From the NCBI GenBank assembly GCA_029210265.1, contig JARGNP010000012.1, positions 1 to 64,000 of the forward strand: a DNA stretch of 64,000 nt. Reading direction: 5' to 3'. The position numbers were made by a program, and so were the translations under genes. Each line of letters begins with the position of its first letter. Position 1 is the first letter of the stretch. Origin of the DNA: Legionellaceae bacterium (GTDB lineage Bacteria; Pseudomonadota; Gammaproteobacteria; Legionellales; Legionellaceae). The notes under the pieces were generated by a model. It saw nothing but the letters and a program-made list of their open reading frames with translations. It searched no databases and was not told the origin of the DNA. This document shows, in pieces, positions 9,901-17,505 of this stretch.

Positions 9901-10401
9901 TTAAAAAAAGCGCGTGTATGTGCGCTCGTACGTAGTCTTCGGCGTATTATTACCAAACGTGGTAAGCAGTTGGTTATCATGGGGCTGGAAGATGATAGCG
10001 GAACGTTGGATGCTGTTGTGTTTTCAGAAGTGTTTGAAGCAGCTCCCACGCCACCGGCGTCGGGCGATATTATTTGTTTAGAGGGTGAAATAGGCGAAGA
10101 TAATTTCACCGGTGGGGTGCGTGTCACGGCAACGGCTGTGTATTCGGTTGCTGAAGCTCGCGCACGCTTTTCAAAAAATTTGTCGTTGAATTTAACGCCT
10201 GATAATGCCAGTCAGTTTGAACAACTAAAAACTCTGCTTGAGCAGTATCCAGGACGGTGTCCTGTTCGGCTTAAATATGTAAACGGTGATGCTGAAAAAA
10301 TCGTGTCTTTGCCACCACGTTGGGGCGTGCTCCCCGAAGATGGTTTGCTCGAAGCGTTAACGCAGTTATTTGATACGGCCTCTGTTAGCCTTTGTTATTA
10401 A
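6973..10401 (+). CDS. dnaE: DNA polymerase III alpha subunit
   Basis: An 1142-residue replicative polymerase subunit, close to the 1160 of the E. coli protein. The N-terminal PHP domain starts FVHLRVHSEFSLVDG. The palm has PDFDIDF with catalytic Asp at about 397 and 399, and the third Asp lies in VKFDFLG at about 551. The tandem helix-hairpin-helix and OB-fold region follow (LVIMGLEDDSGTLDAVVF near 1000). ATG 6973 has AGGTAAGG just upstream. It follows the HEPN/MNT pair by 14 nt. accA, the usual downstream neighbour in many gammaproteobacteria, is absent. Confidence 0.97.
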   Translation: MRGSRFVHLRVHSEFSLVDGIVRIKPLMNTVTDRGMNAVAVTDFCNQFAALKMFTSAMKMGVKPIFGAELPCHNPDKPAEITSVVLLCQNMTGYKNLTRLVSRAYFEGQYQGQPRIQYDWIAEEAEGLIALSGGLSGEVGHFLAQEDDVMAEDVAKRWSALFPGRFYLEIQRTGRAGEHAYNERAVRLADKLELPLVATNDVRFIDASEFDAHEARVCIHDGYTLADPRRDKRYSPEQYLRSADEMCALFADLPQAIENTHEIAKRCTVNLELGNVYLPNFPVPEKFSEKTYLTHMSEEGLAKRLGLANVSEAPVAYRERLEIELGVINQMDFAGYFLIVADFIQWAKKQAIPVGPGRGSGAGSLVAYVLLITDLDPLEYDLLFERFLNPERVSMPDFDIDFCMYGRDRVIDYVAERYGRQSVSQIITFGTMAAKAVIRDVGRVLGHPYGFVDKLAKLIPFELGITLTKALEMEPELERRYEDEEEVKGLIDLALSLEGITRNAGKHAGGVVIAPSVLTDFTAVYCEQGSTQWVSQFDKDDVEAVGLVKFDFLGLKTLTIIDCALQTVNKLRSKERLEPLAIENIPLDDAKAFELLQACQTTSVFQLESRGMKDLIHRLQPDSFEDIIALVALYRPGPLQSGMVDDFVERKHGRSPIVYLHPDLEPILQPTYGVILYQEQVMQIAQVLANYTLGSADVLRRAMGKKKPEEMAKQRVIFTDGATARGIDKKISTAMFDLMEKFAGYGFNKSHSAAYALVAYQTAWLKAHYPAAFMASVISVDMDNTDKVDMLLRECKDMKIDVRAPSVLHGQYEFTVADDKTLIYGLGALKGVGEAVIEALIQTREEQGAATDLFDFCRQVDLRRTNRRVFEALIKSGSFDGWGVERSVLHASLAPAMKRGLEFHTSQNSGQSDLFGLFGEQDDTPPYAEAVPWTVKQRLQGEKDTLGFYLSGHPAESYRQELGEHVVPIADLGKNHLKKARVCALVRSLRRIITKRGKQLVIMGLEDDSGTLDAVVFSEVFEAAPTPPASGDIICLEGEIGEDNFTGGVRVTATAVYSVAEARARFSKNLSLNLTPDNASQFEQLKTLLEQYPGRCPVRLKYVNGDAEKIVSLPPRWGVLPEDGLLEALTQLFDTASVSLCY

Positions 10402-10492
10402 TCTAAACTTTGCTTGCAATAGAACCCGTGGTTTTAGAGTAGTGCAATGTGTTAAAAAACGTTAAAGTAAACAAAGAATAGATGAAGCTAGG

Positions 10493-11941
10493 ATGCTCAT
10501 GACTCAAGCAGCAGAGATAATATCTTGTGATATTGCGATACTTGGTGGTGGTGCCGGTGGTCTAAGTTTAGCCGCAGGTGCTGTGCAACTTGGCGCAAAT
10601 GTTGTGCTGGTTGAATCGGGGAAAATGGGTGGAGATTGTTTAAATTACGGCTGTGTGCCGTCTAAAGCCTTACTCAGTGCGGCCAAATCAGCACATCATA
10701 TGCGCAATGCTAAAACTTTGGGTGTGCATGCGAAAACAATCAAAATTAATTTTCAGGAAGTGATGCAGCATGTTCGTGCTAGCATCGAGCATATTGCCGA
10801 GCATGACTCTGTAGCGCGCTTTGAGGCTTTAGGTGTTCGGGTGATTCAGGCCTCGGGCAAGTTTATTAATTCTCAAACATTGGAAGCCGGCGCATATCAC
10901 ATTCAAGCCAAGCGCTTTGTTATTGCAACAGGCTCCCATGCATTTGTACCGCCGATTTCAGGCCTTGATAGCGTGTCTTATGAGACCAATGAAACAATCT
11001 TTAATATTGAGATTCTGCCGTCGCATTTAATTGTGATTGGAGGAGGACCTATTGGCTGCGAGTTAGCACAGGCTTTTGCTATGCTCGGTTCAAACGTAAC
11101 GATTTTAGAAGGTTTTCAAATATTACCTCAGGATGATCCTGACGCCGTAGGTCTTGTTCGTGAAAGCTTAAAATCTATGGGCATTTGTATCTATGAAGGG
11201 ATTAAAGTTAGCTCTGTTAAATCAATTGAGTCTAAAATACGTAAAGGCTTATCGGTTGTTATTGAATCAGAAGGCGAGCAAATTCACATTGATGGAACAC
11301 ATCTTTTGGTTGCCACCGGACGTCGAGCCAATGTTGATGGCTTAGGTTTGGAGGCTTCACACGTTAAATATTCTGATCGAGGAATTGATGTTGATGCTAG
11401 ACTCAGGAGCAGCAATAAAAAAATCTATGCAATGGGCGATGTTGCGGGAAGATATCAGTTTACACATATTGCTAATTATCATGCCGGTATTGTTTTACGT
11501 AATATTTTGTTTAAATTACCAGTAAAAATTAATACACACGCCGTGCCTTGGGTCACGTATACAGAGCCAGAACTTGCCCATGTAGGCATGCTGGTCAAAA
11601 ATGCCGAAAAACGCCCTGATCTAAGTATCACAACATCATGTGTTGCAGATAACGATCGTGCGGTTGTCTCGGGAGAAACACGTGGGAAAATCACGGTTAT
11701 CACCAATAGAAAAGGCCGTGTATTAGGTGCGACAATTGTAGGGCCTGATGCAGGAGAACTTATTTTACCGTGGGTGATAGCTGTTCGAGAAAAAAAATCA
11801 TTACGTATGTTCACTGATACGATTATTCCATATCCGACTTTAAGTGAAATGAGTAAGCGAGTAGCTGGAGAGTTTTATAAGCCGCAGCTTTTTTCTCGTA
11901 AGATGCGTAATTTGGTTCGTTTTTTATTAAAGCTTGGTTAG
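10493..11941 (+). CDS. FAD-dependent disulfide oxidoreductase, MerA/Lpd-like
   Basis: A 482-residue class I pyridine nucleotide-disulfide oxidoreductase. The FAD Rossmann motif GGGAGG is near residue 18, the redox pair GGDCLNYGCVPSK has Cys 49 and 54, the NAD(P) motif GGGPIGCE lies mid-protein, and the dimerisation domain is C-terminal. The C-terminal active-site His of lipoamide dehydrogenase (HPT) is replaced by Tyr in YPTLSE, as in mercuric-reductase-like members. No MerA-type C-terminal Cys pair is present, so mercury reduction is doubtful and the electron acceptor is unknown. Starts at 10493 or 10499 are both possible. Confidence 0.85.
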   Translation: MLMTQAAEIISCDIAILGGGAGGLSLAAGAVQLGANVVLVESGKMGGDCLNYGCVPSKALLSAAKSAHHMRNAKTLGVHAKTIKINFQEVMQHVRASIEHIAEHDSVARFEALGVRVIQASGKFINSQTLEAGAYHIQAKRFVIATGSHAFVPPISGLDSVSYETNETIFNIEILPSHLIVIGGGPIGCELAQAFAMLGSNVTILEGFQILPQDDPDAVGLVRESLKSMGICIYEGIKVSSVKSIESKIRKGLSVVIESEGEQIHIDGTHLLVATGRRANVDGLGLEASHVKYSDRGIDVDARLRSSNKKIYAMGDVAGRYQFTHIANYHAGIVLRNILFKLPVKINTHAVPWVTYTEPELAHVGMLVKNAEKRPDLSITTSCVADNDRAVVSGETRGKITVITNRKGRVLGATIVGPDAGELILPWVIAVREKKSLRMFTDTIIPYPTLSEMSKRVAGEFYKPQLFSRKMRNLVRFLLKLG

Positions 11942-12055
11942 TTATGCATTATGAAATCAAGTTGGTAACGGATGTGAGGCGAGAGCAAAAAAACCTTCTT
12001 TTGCTGAGGTTCATACGCTAAGATAGATTTAAGATAAATTAGGGATTTTCATATC

Positions 12056-12658
12056 ATGTTTCGACGTTATACTTTATTTTTAGCTCTGCTATTACCTCTG
12101 CTGTGTTTGAGTCAATATGCTTATGCCGCTTCATCACCATCTAAAAATGATGCGTATCGAGATTTTTGGTATCCATTAGATCATGGCATGCGCCTTAGTT
12201 ATTGCTCTGAAGATCATAAAGTGTGTGGGTTGGCATTGGCTTCTAAGTATTGTCAATTTATGGGCTATGATAAGGCTTCAAAAGCACGAATTGATCATAA
12301 CGTGGGCGTGACACGCTATCCCGCCTCAACCAATCAGTGCACAGGTTGGCGTTGTGATGGTTTTATGTATATTTCATGTGAAGAAAATATTAAGAAAGCG
12401 GAGCCGGCGGTTTATTCTTATCGTTCAAATGATTTTGTGCTTCCTCGTTTCAAAAATTATCGTGTGGATTGGTGTTACAAGCATAACAAAGACTGCGGCT
12501 CACGTGCTGCCAATGCGTTTTGTCGGCATCAAGGCTATCGACGTGCGACGGCTTATGACAAACAAGCAAACCTACCGGCAACTCAGACGGTAGGTGACCA
12601 GGAACTGTGCTTTGGCAAGACGTGTGATGGATTTAGTCACATCACGTGCTATCGGTAA
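12056..12658 (+). CDS. secreted protein with a duplicated cysteine-rich module
   Basis: A 200-residue protein with a clear signal peptide (hydrophobic LFLALLLPLLCLSQ, cleavage near AYA-A at about 25). The mature part is two copies of one module of about 75 residues, the second starting near residue 130. Both copies have the pattern W/S-Y/W-C, CG, A..C/FC, GY..A, then C-x3-C-DGF, and an end like ISC/ITC. The even spacing of Cys predicts disulfides in the periplasm or outside the cell. I do not recognise a named function; a small carbohydrate- or surface-binding module is a guess. Its stop codon lies inside a perfect palindrome shared with the convergent small gene. Confidence 0.8.
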   Translation: MFRRYTLFLALLLPLLCLSQYAYAASSPSKNDAYRDFWYPLDHGMRLSYCSEDHKVCGLALASKYCQFMGYDKASKARIDHNVGVTRYPASTNQCTGWRCDGFMYISCEENIKKAEPAVYSYRSNDFVLPRFKNYRVDWCYKHNKDCGSRAANAFCRHQGYRRATAYDKQANLPATQTVGDQELCFGKTCDGFSHITCYR

Positions 12659-12672
12659 GACCGATAGCACGT
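12644..12672. terminator. bidirectional terminator palindrome overlapping a stop codon
   Basis: A perfect inverted repeat with 13-bp arms (12644-12656 and 12660-12672) around a 3-nt loop. It covers the last codons and TAA of the secreted-protein gene and abuts the stop of the convergent gene at 12673. The U-run is short, so termination may be partial. Confidence 0.7.
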
Positions 12673-12858
12673 TTATTTGTCGTCTTTCTTTTTTGCTGCA
12701 GCTTTAGGGGCTTTAGCTTTAGGGGCTGCGGCTTTTTTATGTTTAGCCTTGTAATCATCGGCAATTTCACAAACACTTTTTTTAACGTCTTTAAAAAGTT
12801 TACCGGCCATGCCGCCTAGTTCGCTTAAATCTGGTAGTTTTGATTTTAAATCGCTCAT
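12673..12858 (-). CDS. small Lys/Ala-rich basic protein
   Basis: A 61-residue protein. The N-terminal half is an amphipathic segment (DLKSKLPDLSELGGMAGKLFKD), and the C-terminal third is almost only Lys, Ala and Pro, resembling histone-H1-like tails. ATG 12858 has a ribosome site (GGAGC about 5 nt upstream). It is divergent from queF across the 11-bp repeat region and converges on the secreted-protein gene. A nucleic-acid-binding role is inferred from composition only. The tail resembles the C-terminal extension of ribosomal protein S2 at 28152. Confidence 0.65.
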   Translation of the reverse strand: MSDLKSKLPDLSELGGMAGKLFKDVKKSVCEIADDYKAKHKKAAAPKAKAPKAAAKKKDDK

Positions 12859-12910
12859 GATGTGCTCCAGTTAGTGGTCCGTTATTAACTAGTACTTTAC
12901 TATTATATAT

Positions 12911-12965
12911 TATAGTACAACTATAGCTTAACTATAGCTGAACTATAGTATAAATATAGTATAAC
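12911..12965. repeat. five-copy 11-bp direct repeat
   Basis: TATAG begins at 12911, 12922, 12933, 12944 and 12955, exactly 11 bp apart. The units follow TATAG-(T/C)-nnn-A-(A/C). The array fills the divergent gap between the Lys/Ala-rich gene and queF. A period of about one helical turn would place every copy on the same DNA face, as in a cooperative operator; each copy also resembles a -10 element. Confidence 0.8.
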
Positions 12966-13025
12966 TTATTAAATCATGTGTTACTCGTATGTTAGAATGC
13001 CTTATTTTCTCGAAAGGATCCATCG

Positions 13026-13868
13026 ATGACTAATCAAAATGAGGCTTATGGTGAATTAGGGCAGTCGACGCATTATGATTCTGAGTACAATTCTAAACGT
13101 TTGTTTCCAATTGCACGTGCTCCCAAATGGCAAGAACTGGGTCTTGATCCTGATGCTTTGCCTTTTGTAGGGTTTGATACCTGGAATCATTACGAAGTCT
13201 CGTGGCTTAATTCAAAAGGTAAGCCGTGCGTGGCAACAGCGAGTATTACGTATGATTGTTGTTCACCGAATCTAATTGAGTCTAAATCGCTTAAGCTTTA
13301 TTTTAATTCATTGAATCAGGCTGTATTTGCATCCATTGCTGTTTTAGAAGCACGGATTACAGAGGATTTAGCGGCATGCCTGCAAAGCCAAGTGGTTGTT
13401 AAAATTTTGCCATCTCAGGGCTGGCGTGTGTTTGAGGTTCAACCACGTTTTGATGGGCTATGTGTGGATGATCTAGATATTGCTTGTTCGGTATACGAAG
13501 TGGATTCAAGTTTGCTTCAAGCAGAAGATGAAGTGGTAGAAGAGGTATTATGCTCTGATTTGCTGCGTTCCAACTGCCCTGTAACAAACCAACCTGATTG
13601 GGGTAGCGTGCAAGTACGTTATCGTGGACCGCGTATATTGCCCGAGAGTTTTTTAAAATACATCGTTTCTTTTAGAAATCACCAAGGCTTTCATGAGCAA
13701 TGCGTTGAACAGATTTTTGTAGATATCATGAAGCAGTGCAAACCTGAGTATTTAACTGTGTATGGACGTTACACACGGCGTGGTGGGCTTGATATTAATC
13801 CATATCGTACCTCAGGGCCTTTGGTTGAAAACGCTTTAGAACTAAATCTTAATTTAATGCGGCAGTGA
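13026..13868 (+). CDS. queF: NADPH-dependent 7-cyano-7-deazaguanine reductase
   Basis: A 280-residue QueF of the long bimodular (E. coli-like) type, which reduces preQ0 to preQ1 in queuosine synthesis. The QueF motif is in ESKSLKLYFNSLNQ (about residues 90-103). The catalytic Cys is about 184 in SNCPVTNQPDWG, with the partner Asp about 191. The C-terminus has YTRRGGLDINPYR. AAGGA lies 7 nt before ATG. No other que gene is in the window. Confidence 0.97.
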   Translation: MTNQNEAYGELGQSTHYDSEYNSKRLFPIARAPKWQELGLDPDALPFVGFDTWNHYEVSWLNSKGKPCVATASITYDCCSPNLIESKSLKLYFNSLNQAVFASIAVLEARITEDLAACLQSQVVVKILPSQGWRVFEVQPRFDGLCVDDLDIACSVYEVDSSLLQAEDEVVEEVLCSDLLRSNCPVTNQPDWGSVQVRYRGPRILPESFLKYIVSFRNHQGFHEQCVEQIFVDIMKQCKPEYLTVYGRYTRRGGLDINPYRTSGPLVENALELNLNLMRQ

Positions 13869-13993
13869 TGATATTGACGTGTTGCATCTAAGCAAACATT
13901 CTAAAACTGTACTACACTGTATAGTAACTATCTAAAATTGTATATGCTAAAAATTAATGATTCAGCATAAACTTATGAGGATAAAAATATAAA

Positions 13994-14716
13994 ATGAATG
14001 ATTCACAAGCACCAGAAGTTAATGCAGCCGGTATGACGCTCTTACATTTTGCGGCAATGCGCGGGGACAAAGAGAAAGTCCAGGCATTGTTGGCCAAGGG
14101 AGCTAACCCTAATGTGTTAAATAAGGCAGGTGAACCGCCTTTATTTAATGTGTTAAGGCTCTCCATGATGGCCGGGCCCGAAGTTATTCCGGGACGCGAG
14201 GAAATTTTCAATCTGTTATGGGATGTAACCGCGCCTGAAATACGCACAGGTCAAGATAAACAAGGCGTGACGGTTCTGCATTTGATGGCCGCGAATGGGT
14301 TTGATGGTTTAATGCGAGAAGTTTTAGGAAAAGAGCCAAAACTTGCTTCAAAACATAAATTACATAACGCACGGGAATACCCTATTCAAACGGCGATTAT
14401 CAATGGCGATGTAGAAGCGGCAAAAGTGTTGTTTGACCTTGACCCGGCGACATCAACTTATATGAATGTTACCGGCCAAACACCACTTCATCTTGCGGCG
14501 CAGTCAAGCAACAAAGCGATGATTGACCTTTGTTGTGAGAAATACACAGGCAATATTGATAAGCCAGATAGGGACGGGAGAACACCGCTCGGTTTGTTAA
14601 GAGCTCGAATGAACTTAACGAATGATGAGCAAAAAGATTTTGAGACATGTTTAATTGCTAAAGGTGCACAAAAAGAGCAAATCAATTCAAGACGAACTTC
14701 CCGTATGGAGCTTTAA
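13994..14716 (+). CDS. ankyrin-repeat protein
   Basis: A 240-residue protein built almost wholly from ankyrin repeats. Clear units are GMTLLHFAAMRGDKEKVQALL (about residue 13), GVTVLHLMAANGF (about 91), YPIQTAIINGDVEAAKVL (about 132) and GQTPLHLAAQSSNKAMIDL (about 160), with weaker units between. There is no signal peptide or membrane segment. Ankyrin proteins are common translocated effectors in Legionella and Coxiella, but no secretion signal can be proved here. It stands 28 nt before the kinase-like gene and is probably co-transcribed with it. An AGGA lies rather far (about 13 nt) from ATG. Confidence 0.8.
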   Translation: MNDSQAPEVNAAGMTLLHFAAMRGDKEKVQALLAKGANPNVLNKAGEPPLFNVLRLSMMAGPEVIPGREEIFNLLWDVTAPEIRTGQDKQGVTVLHLMAANGFDGLMREVLGKEPKLASKHKLHNAREYPIQTAIINGDVEAAKVLFDLDPATSTYMNVTGQTPLHLAAQSSNKAMIDLCCEKYTGNIDKPDRDGRTPLGLLRARMNLTNDEQKDFETCLIAKGAQKEQINSRRTSRMEL

Positions 14717-14743
14717 GGTGAGGTAATCAAGAGGGTCTAAATC

Positions 14744-16237
14744 ATGGCATCGTCACGTTATTTAGATGTATCTATTCCAACATTAGATCTGCAAGTGGAT
14801 CGCTTTGTTTTTAATAAAAAACAGGCTGTGAAGCTTCAAACCAAAGTCAATGAGGGGGTTCGCGAACTTAATCAATTGATTACTGCTTATAATCGTGCTG
14901 GTGCTTCAGAACAAGCCGGAAAACTAGAATCCATCGTATATCTGATGGATACGTTGATCTATGTTATATCGAAATCACGTAATCCAGTACTTAAAAGTAA
15001 AGTGAAAGATTTTCGGAAAGACTTAAAACAAACTTTTGTAATCATAAAAGAAGAATGGAAGCTTTTATTCGAGGAAAAACATCAACATCGAGAAGTGCTG
15101 TCACCACCTACAACACTGGCTGAGTTTATCGATAAGATGTCAAAAGATGAAGTAAAATTGCTTACTGATATACTTATCTTTAATGATAATGCTTCTCAGT
15201 TGAAAGATGAACTTCGAGGTTTTTATCCAAAAGGCCATGTAAACAAAGAAGCTTTTGATGTTTTTTTGGCTACGCACCATATCGAATTGCTGCACGACGG
15301 AAATTCTAAAAATTTTACAGTTAATAAGTTAGGCACAACAGAAACAACGGTTTTAAAAGTTGAATATCTTGATAGCAATGGTAACGCAGCTGAAATTAAA
15401 TTAAGAGGTCGTGCTGAGCTAGCCGAGGTATTCACATCCCATTTTGCTCAAAAACCCATAACATATCTTCATCATAAATTGGGCCTGTTGGTGGAAGGAA
15501 ACTTAGTTGTTACTGAGTTTTGTACAGGAAGTAATGTAGAAGCATATGGACAAGATTTTAAGGATGATGACGGGGTAAGACTGAAGGGTGCTGCGGATGT
15601 TTTTACGCAAATGTCAGATATTTTGATGAAAATAGAGGCGGCAGGATGTGCTTTTCCAGATATGAAGGCGACCAATTGGCTGCTGGACTCAAGCGGCAAA
15701 TTAAGGGTAGCTGATGGGAAGTCTTTCGTTTTTACAAACGCAGCTGGAGAGATCCCATTAGATACAAGTTGTGTAATTTCAGAGTACATGTGTGCCCCAG
15801 AACAATTGGATCGTCATCTGGGCCGCAAGCGAGATATTACAGCAGATAACATGCATGCTTATTTATTGGCAAAAAATCTATATCATTATTTAGTACGAGG
15901 TGATGATGATTTTTTGTATGATGGAAACCGTTTAAAAAATAATGCTTCAGAATTTGATTTTTCGTCACCTATTTTTAAGACGACAGTAGGGAAACAGTAT
16001 AAAGTACTCATTGAAAGCGCCTTAAAAACTGATCCAAACAAGCGGTTATCGGTTAGCGCATTTCAAACTAGAATAGGTGCTATTCATGCATCGTATAAGC
16101 AAGCAGAAACACCAACCGTCGATACGACAGCTAAAGTGAGTATCAATGCGTCGCAAGATTATAAAACGCGCATATTGGAAACGCGCCAAGATCCTGATGT
16201 TGATCCAGTTTCTGATGAGACACCTAAGTTTCAATAA
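14744..16237 (+). CDS. degenerate eukaryote-like protein kinase
   Basis: A 497-residue protein. After a helical N-terminal region (about 1-130), residues 190-430 keep protein-kinase landmarks. TTVLKVE could hold the beta-3 Lys. The catalytic loop FPDMKATNWLL has Asp at about 306 and Asn five residues on. The metal motif is reduced to VADGKS where DFG is expected, and APEQ matches the APE motif. The glycine loop is not obvious. The last 50 residues are polar and probably disordered. It follows the ankyrin gene. A host-directed kinase or pseudokinase effector is inferred. ATG 14744 has AGAGGG upstream. Confidence 0.7.
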   Translation: MASSRYLDVSIPTLDLQVDRFVFNKKQAVKLQTKVNEGVRELNQLITAYNRAGASEQAGKLESIVYLMDTLIYVISKSRNPVLKSKVKDFRKDLKQTFVIIKEEWKLLFEEKHQHREVLSPPTTLAEFIDKMSKDEVKLLTDILIFNDNASQLKDELRGFYPKGHVNKEAFDVFLATHHIELLHDGNSKNFTVNKLGTTETTVLKVEYLDSNGNAAEIKLRGRAELAEVFTSHFAQKPITYLHHKLGLLVEGNLVVTEFCTGSNVEAYGQDFKDDDGVRLKGAADVFTQMSDILMKIEAAGCAFPDMKATNWLLDSSGKLRVADGKSFVFTNAAGEIPLDTSCVISEYMCAPEQLDRHLGRKRDITADNMHAYLLAKNLYHYLVRGDDDFLYDGNRLKNNASEFDFSSPIFKTTVGKQYKVLIESALKTDPNKRLSVSAFQTRIGAIHASYKQAETPTVDTTAKVSINASQDYKTRILETRQDPDVDPVSDETPKFQ

Positions 16238-16324
16238 CATAATAAGTTCATGATTTAGGCATTATGATGATTTTGAGCTACACTAAGAAGTAGTTGCTCA
16301 TTTATTATTATTTTGGAATATCCT

Positions 16325-17470
16325 ATGATTTGTGTGGCTTTTATTTTATTTCATACAGGTGAAACAAGAGCGTTATTACCTGCGATGCTTCAGATGGCTG
16401 CTAGGCCAGATCAGTATTGTTTGCGTATTATACCGGTTGGGCAGGTGGCAAAAAATAACTTACCTGATACTTTGATATCTTTTATTAAAATTCCTCGTTT
16501 TGTTCAAGCCGGCATGGGTCATAACGATGCGTATCATACGCGATTTTCTAAAGAGGATGTTCAAGAAGTTATAGCGTATTGTGATGCATTTCAGCATATT
16601 GTTATGGGTGTTCCATCAAAAATACAAGCACAAATAGCCGAAGCGCTCCCGCGCATTAAACAACGCATTGCTTATCTTGATGTAGGCTCTGATGTGGGTA
16701 AGATTAATGCTTTTTCGAAGCATGTAGATATGTTGATTGTCACCAGTTTGATAGCACAAAAAACTGCTCAAAATATTATTATGCAGTATAAACTTGCAAA
16801 TAAACCTCGAGTACTTGCGGGACGACATGGTGATTTTGATACTTGGCGAGAGCGCTATGAACAGGATATGCCGAGCAATCATATCGCAGCTATTCAAACT
16901 GAATTGTGTGTTAAATCGACAGATAATGTACTTTTATGGGCGGGTGGTTATGGGGATGATGAAAGGCTTGGGTTTATTAAGTTTCTTCAAGCATTTGTAC
17001 TTTTTGAGCATAAATATAAACTAAGAGTTACAATTCACCCAGGTCTTAAAGCTTATTCGCCAGAAAAACTTAATCAGATCTTAGGTGATTATTATATTCA
17101 GGCGTTGTTACAATTCGGATTTTCTAAACAAGAGGCTTGTCAAATATTCACCAATTTAGATGCATTTTCGGTGGCTTGTGTGGCACATGGCGTGGTATCC
17201 GTGAGTTCTATGGTGGGGCCCCAAGCTGTTAGTATCGGCGTAAGAGCTAAGACAGTTTTTGTAAGCGATGCTATTTCGCCAATCATCGGGATTAGGATGG
17301 TTAGGACTCAAGAGGCATGGCAGGTGGTTTTGAATCATTGGTTATCTAAAAAACGGCGTGTGATTAACAGCGAAAATTATCATCAAGCCATGAACAAGCT
17401 GTCACTACCTAGAGAGAGTACATGGGCTATTTTGGAAGATGTGTTAAATCAAGAGCAAAATAAGAGATAA
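16325..17470 (+). CDS. putative GT-B-fold protein, function unknown
   Basis: A protein of about 381 residues with alternating alpha/beta pattern and no signal peptide. The second half (NVLLWAGGYGDDER, then VTIHPGLKAYS and VSSMVGPQAVSIGVRAKTVFVSD) is like the nucleotide-sugar-binding lobe of GT-B glycosyltransferases and related glycerophosphotransferases. I cannot assign a family. ATG 16325 is preferred because GGAA lies about 7 nt upstream; TTG 16313 is the alternative. It comes after the kinase-like gene and could be another effector or a surface-sugar enzyme. Confidence 0.5.
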   Translation: MICVAFILFHTGETRALLPAMLQMAARPDQYCLRIIPVGQVAKNNLPDTLISFIKIPRFVQAGMGHNDAYHTRFSKEDVQEVIAYCDAFQHIVMGVPSKIQAQIAEALPRIKQRIAYLDVGSDVGKINAFSKHVDMLIVTSLIAQKTAQNIIMQYKLANKPRVLAGRHGDFDTWRERYEQDMPSNHIAAIQTELCVKSTDNVLLWAGGYGDDERLGFIKFLQAFVLFEHKYKLRVTIHPGLKAYSPEKLNQILGDYYIQALLQFGFSKQEACQIFTNLDAFSVACVAHGVVSVSSMVGPQAVSIGVRAKTVFVSDAISPIIGIRMVRTQEAWQVVLNHWLSKKRRVINSENYHQAMNKLSLPRESTWAILEDVLNQEQNKR

Positions 17471-17498
17471 CCCGGGACACACATCATGCGGCCCGGGT
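17470..17498. terminator. possible weak terminator between convergent genes
   Basis: An inverted repeat ACCCGGG/CCCGGGT (17470-17476 and 17492-17498) with a 15-nt loop lies between the convergent 16325 gene and htrA. It has no U-run, so termination is uncertain. Confidence 0.35.
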
Positions 17499-17505
17499 CT
17501 AAGCA

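Noticed and set aside
10493-11941. True mercuric reductase
   Set aside because: The C-terminal Cys pair and any mer genes are absent, so only the general oxidoreductase family is claimed.
11984-12005. Terminator after the flavoprotein gene
   Set aside because: AGCAAAA/TTTTGCT is a weak 7-bp stem with no T-run after it; too little support to call.
12911-12965. CRISPR-like spaced repeat
   Set aside because: Units are directly adjacent with no unique spacers and only 11 bp long; no cas genes exist in the window.
12859-13025. preQ1 riboswitch upstream of queF
   Set aside because: No preQ1-type pseudoknot or conserved core could be recognised; the region is filled by the 11-bp repeat.
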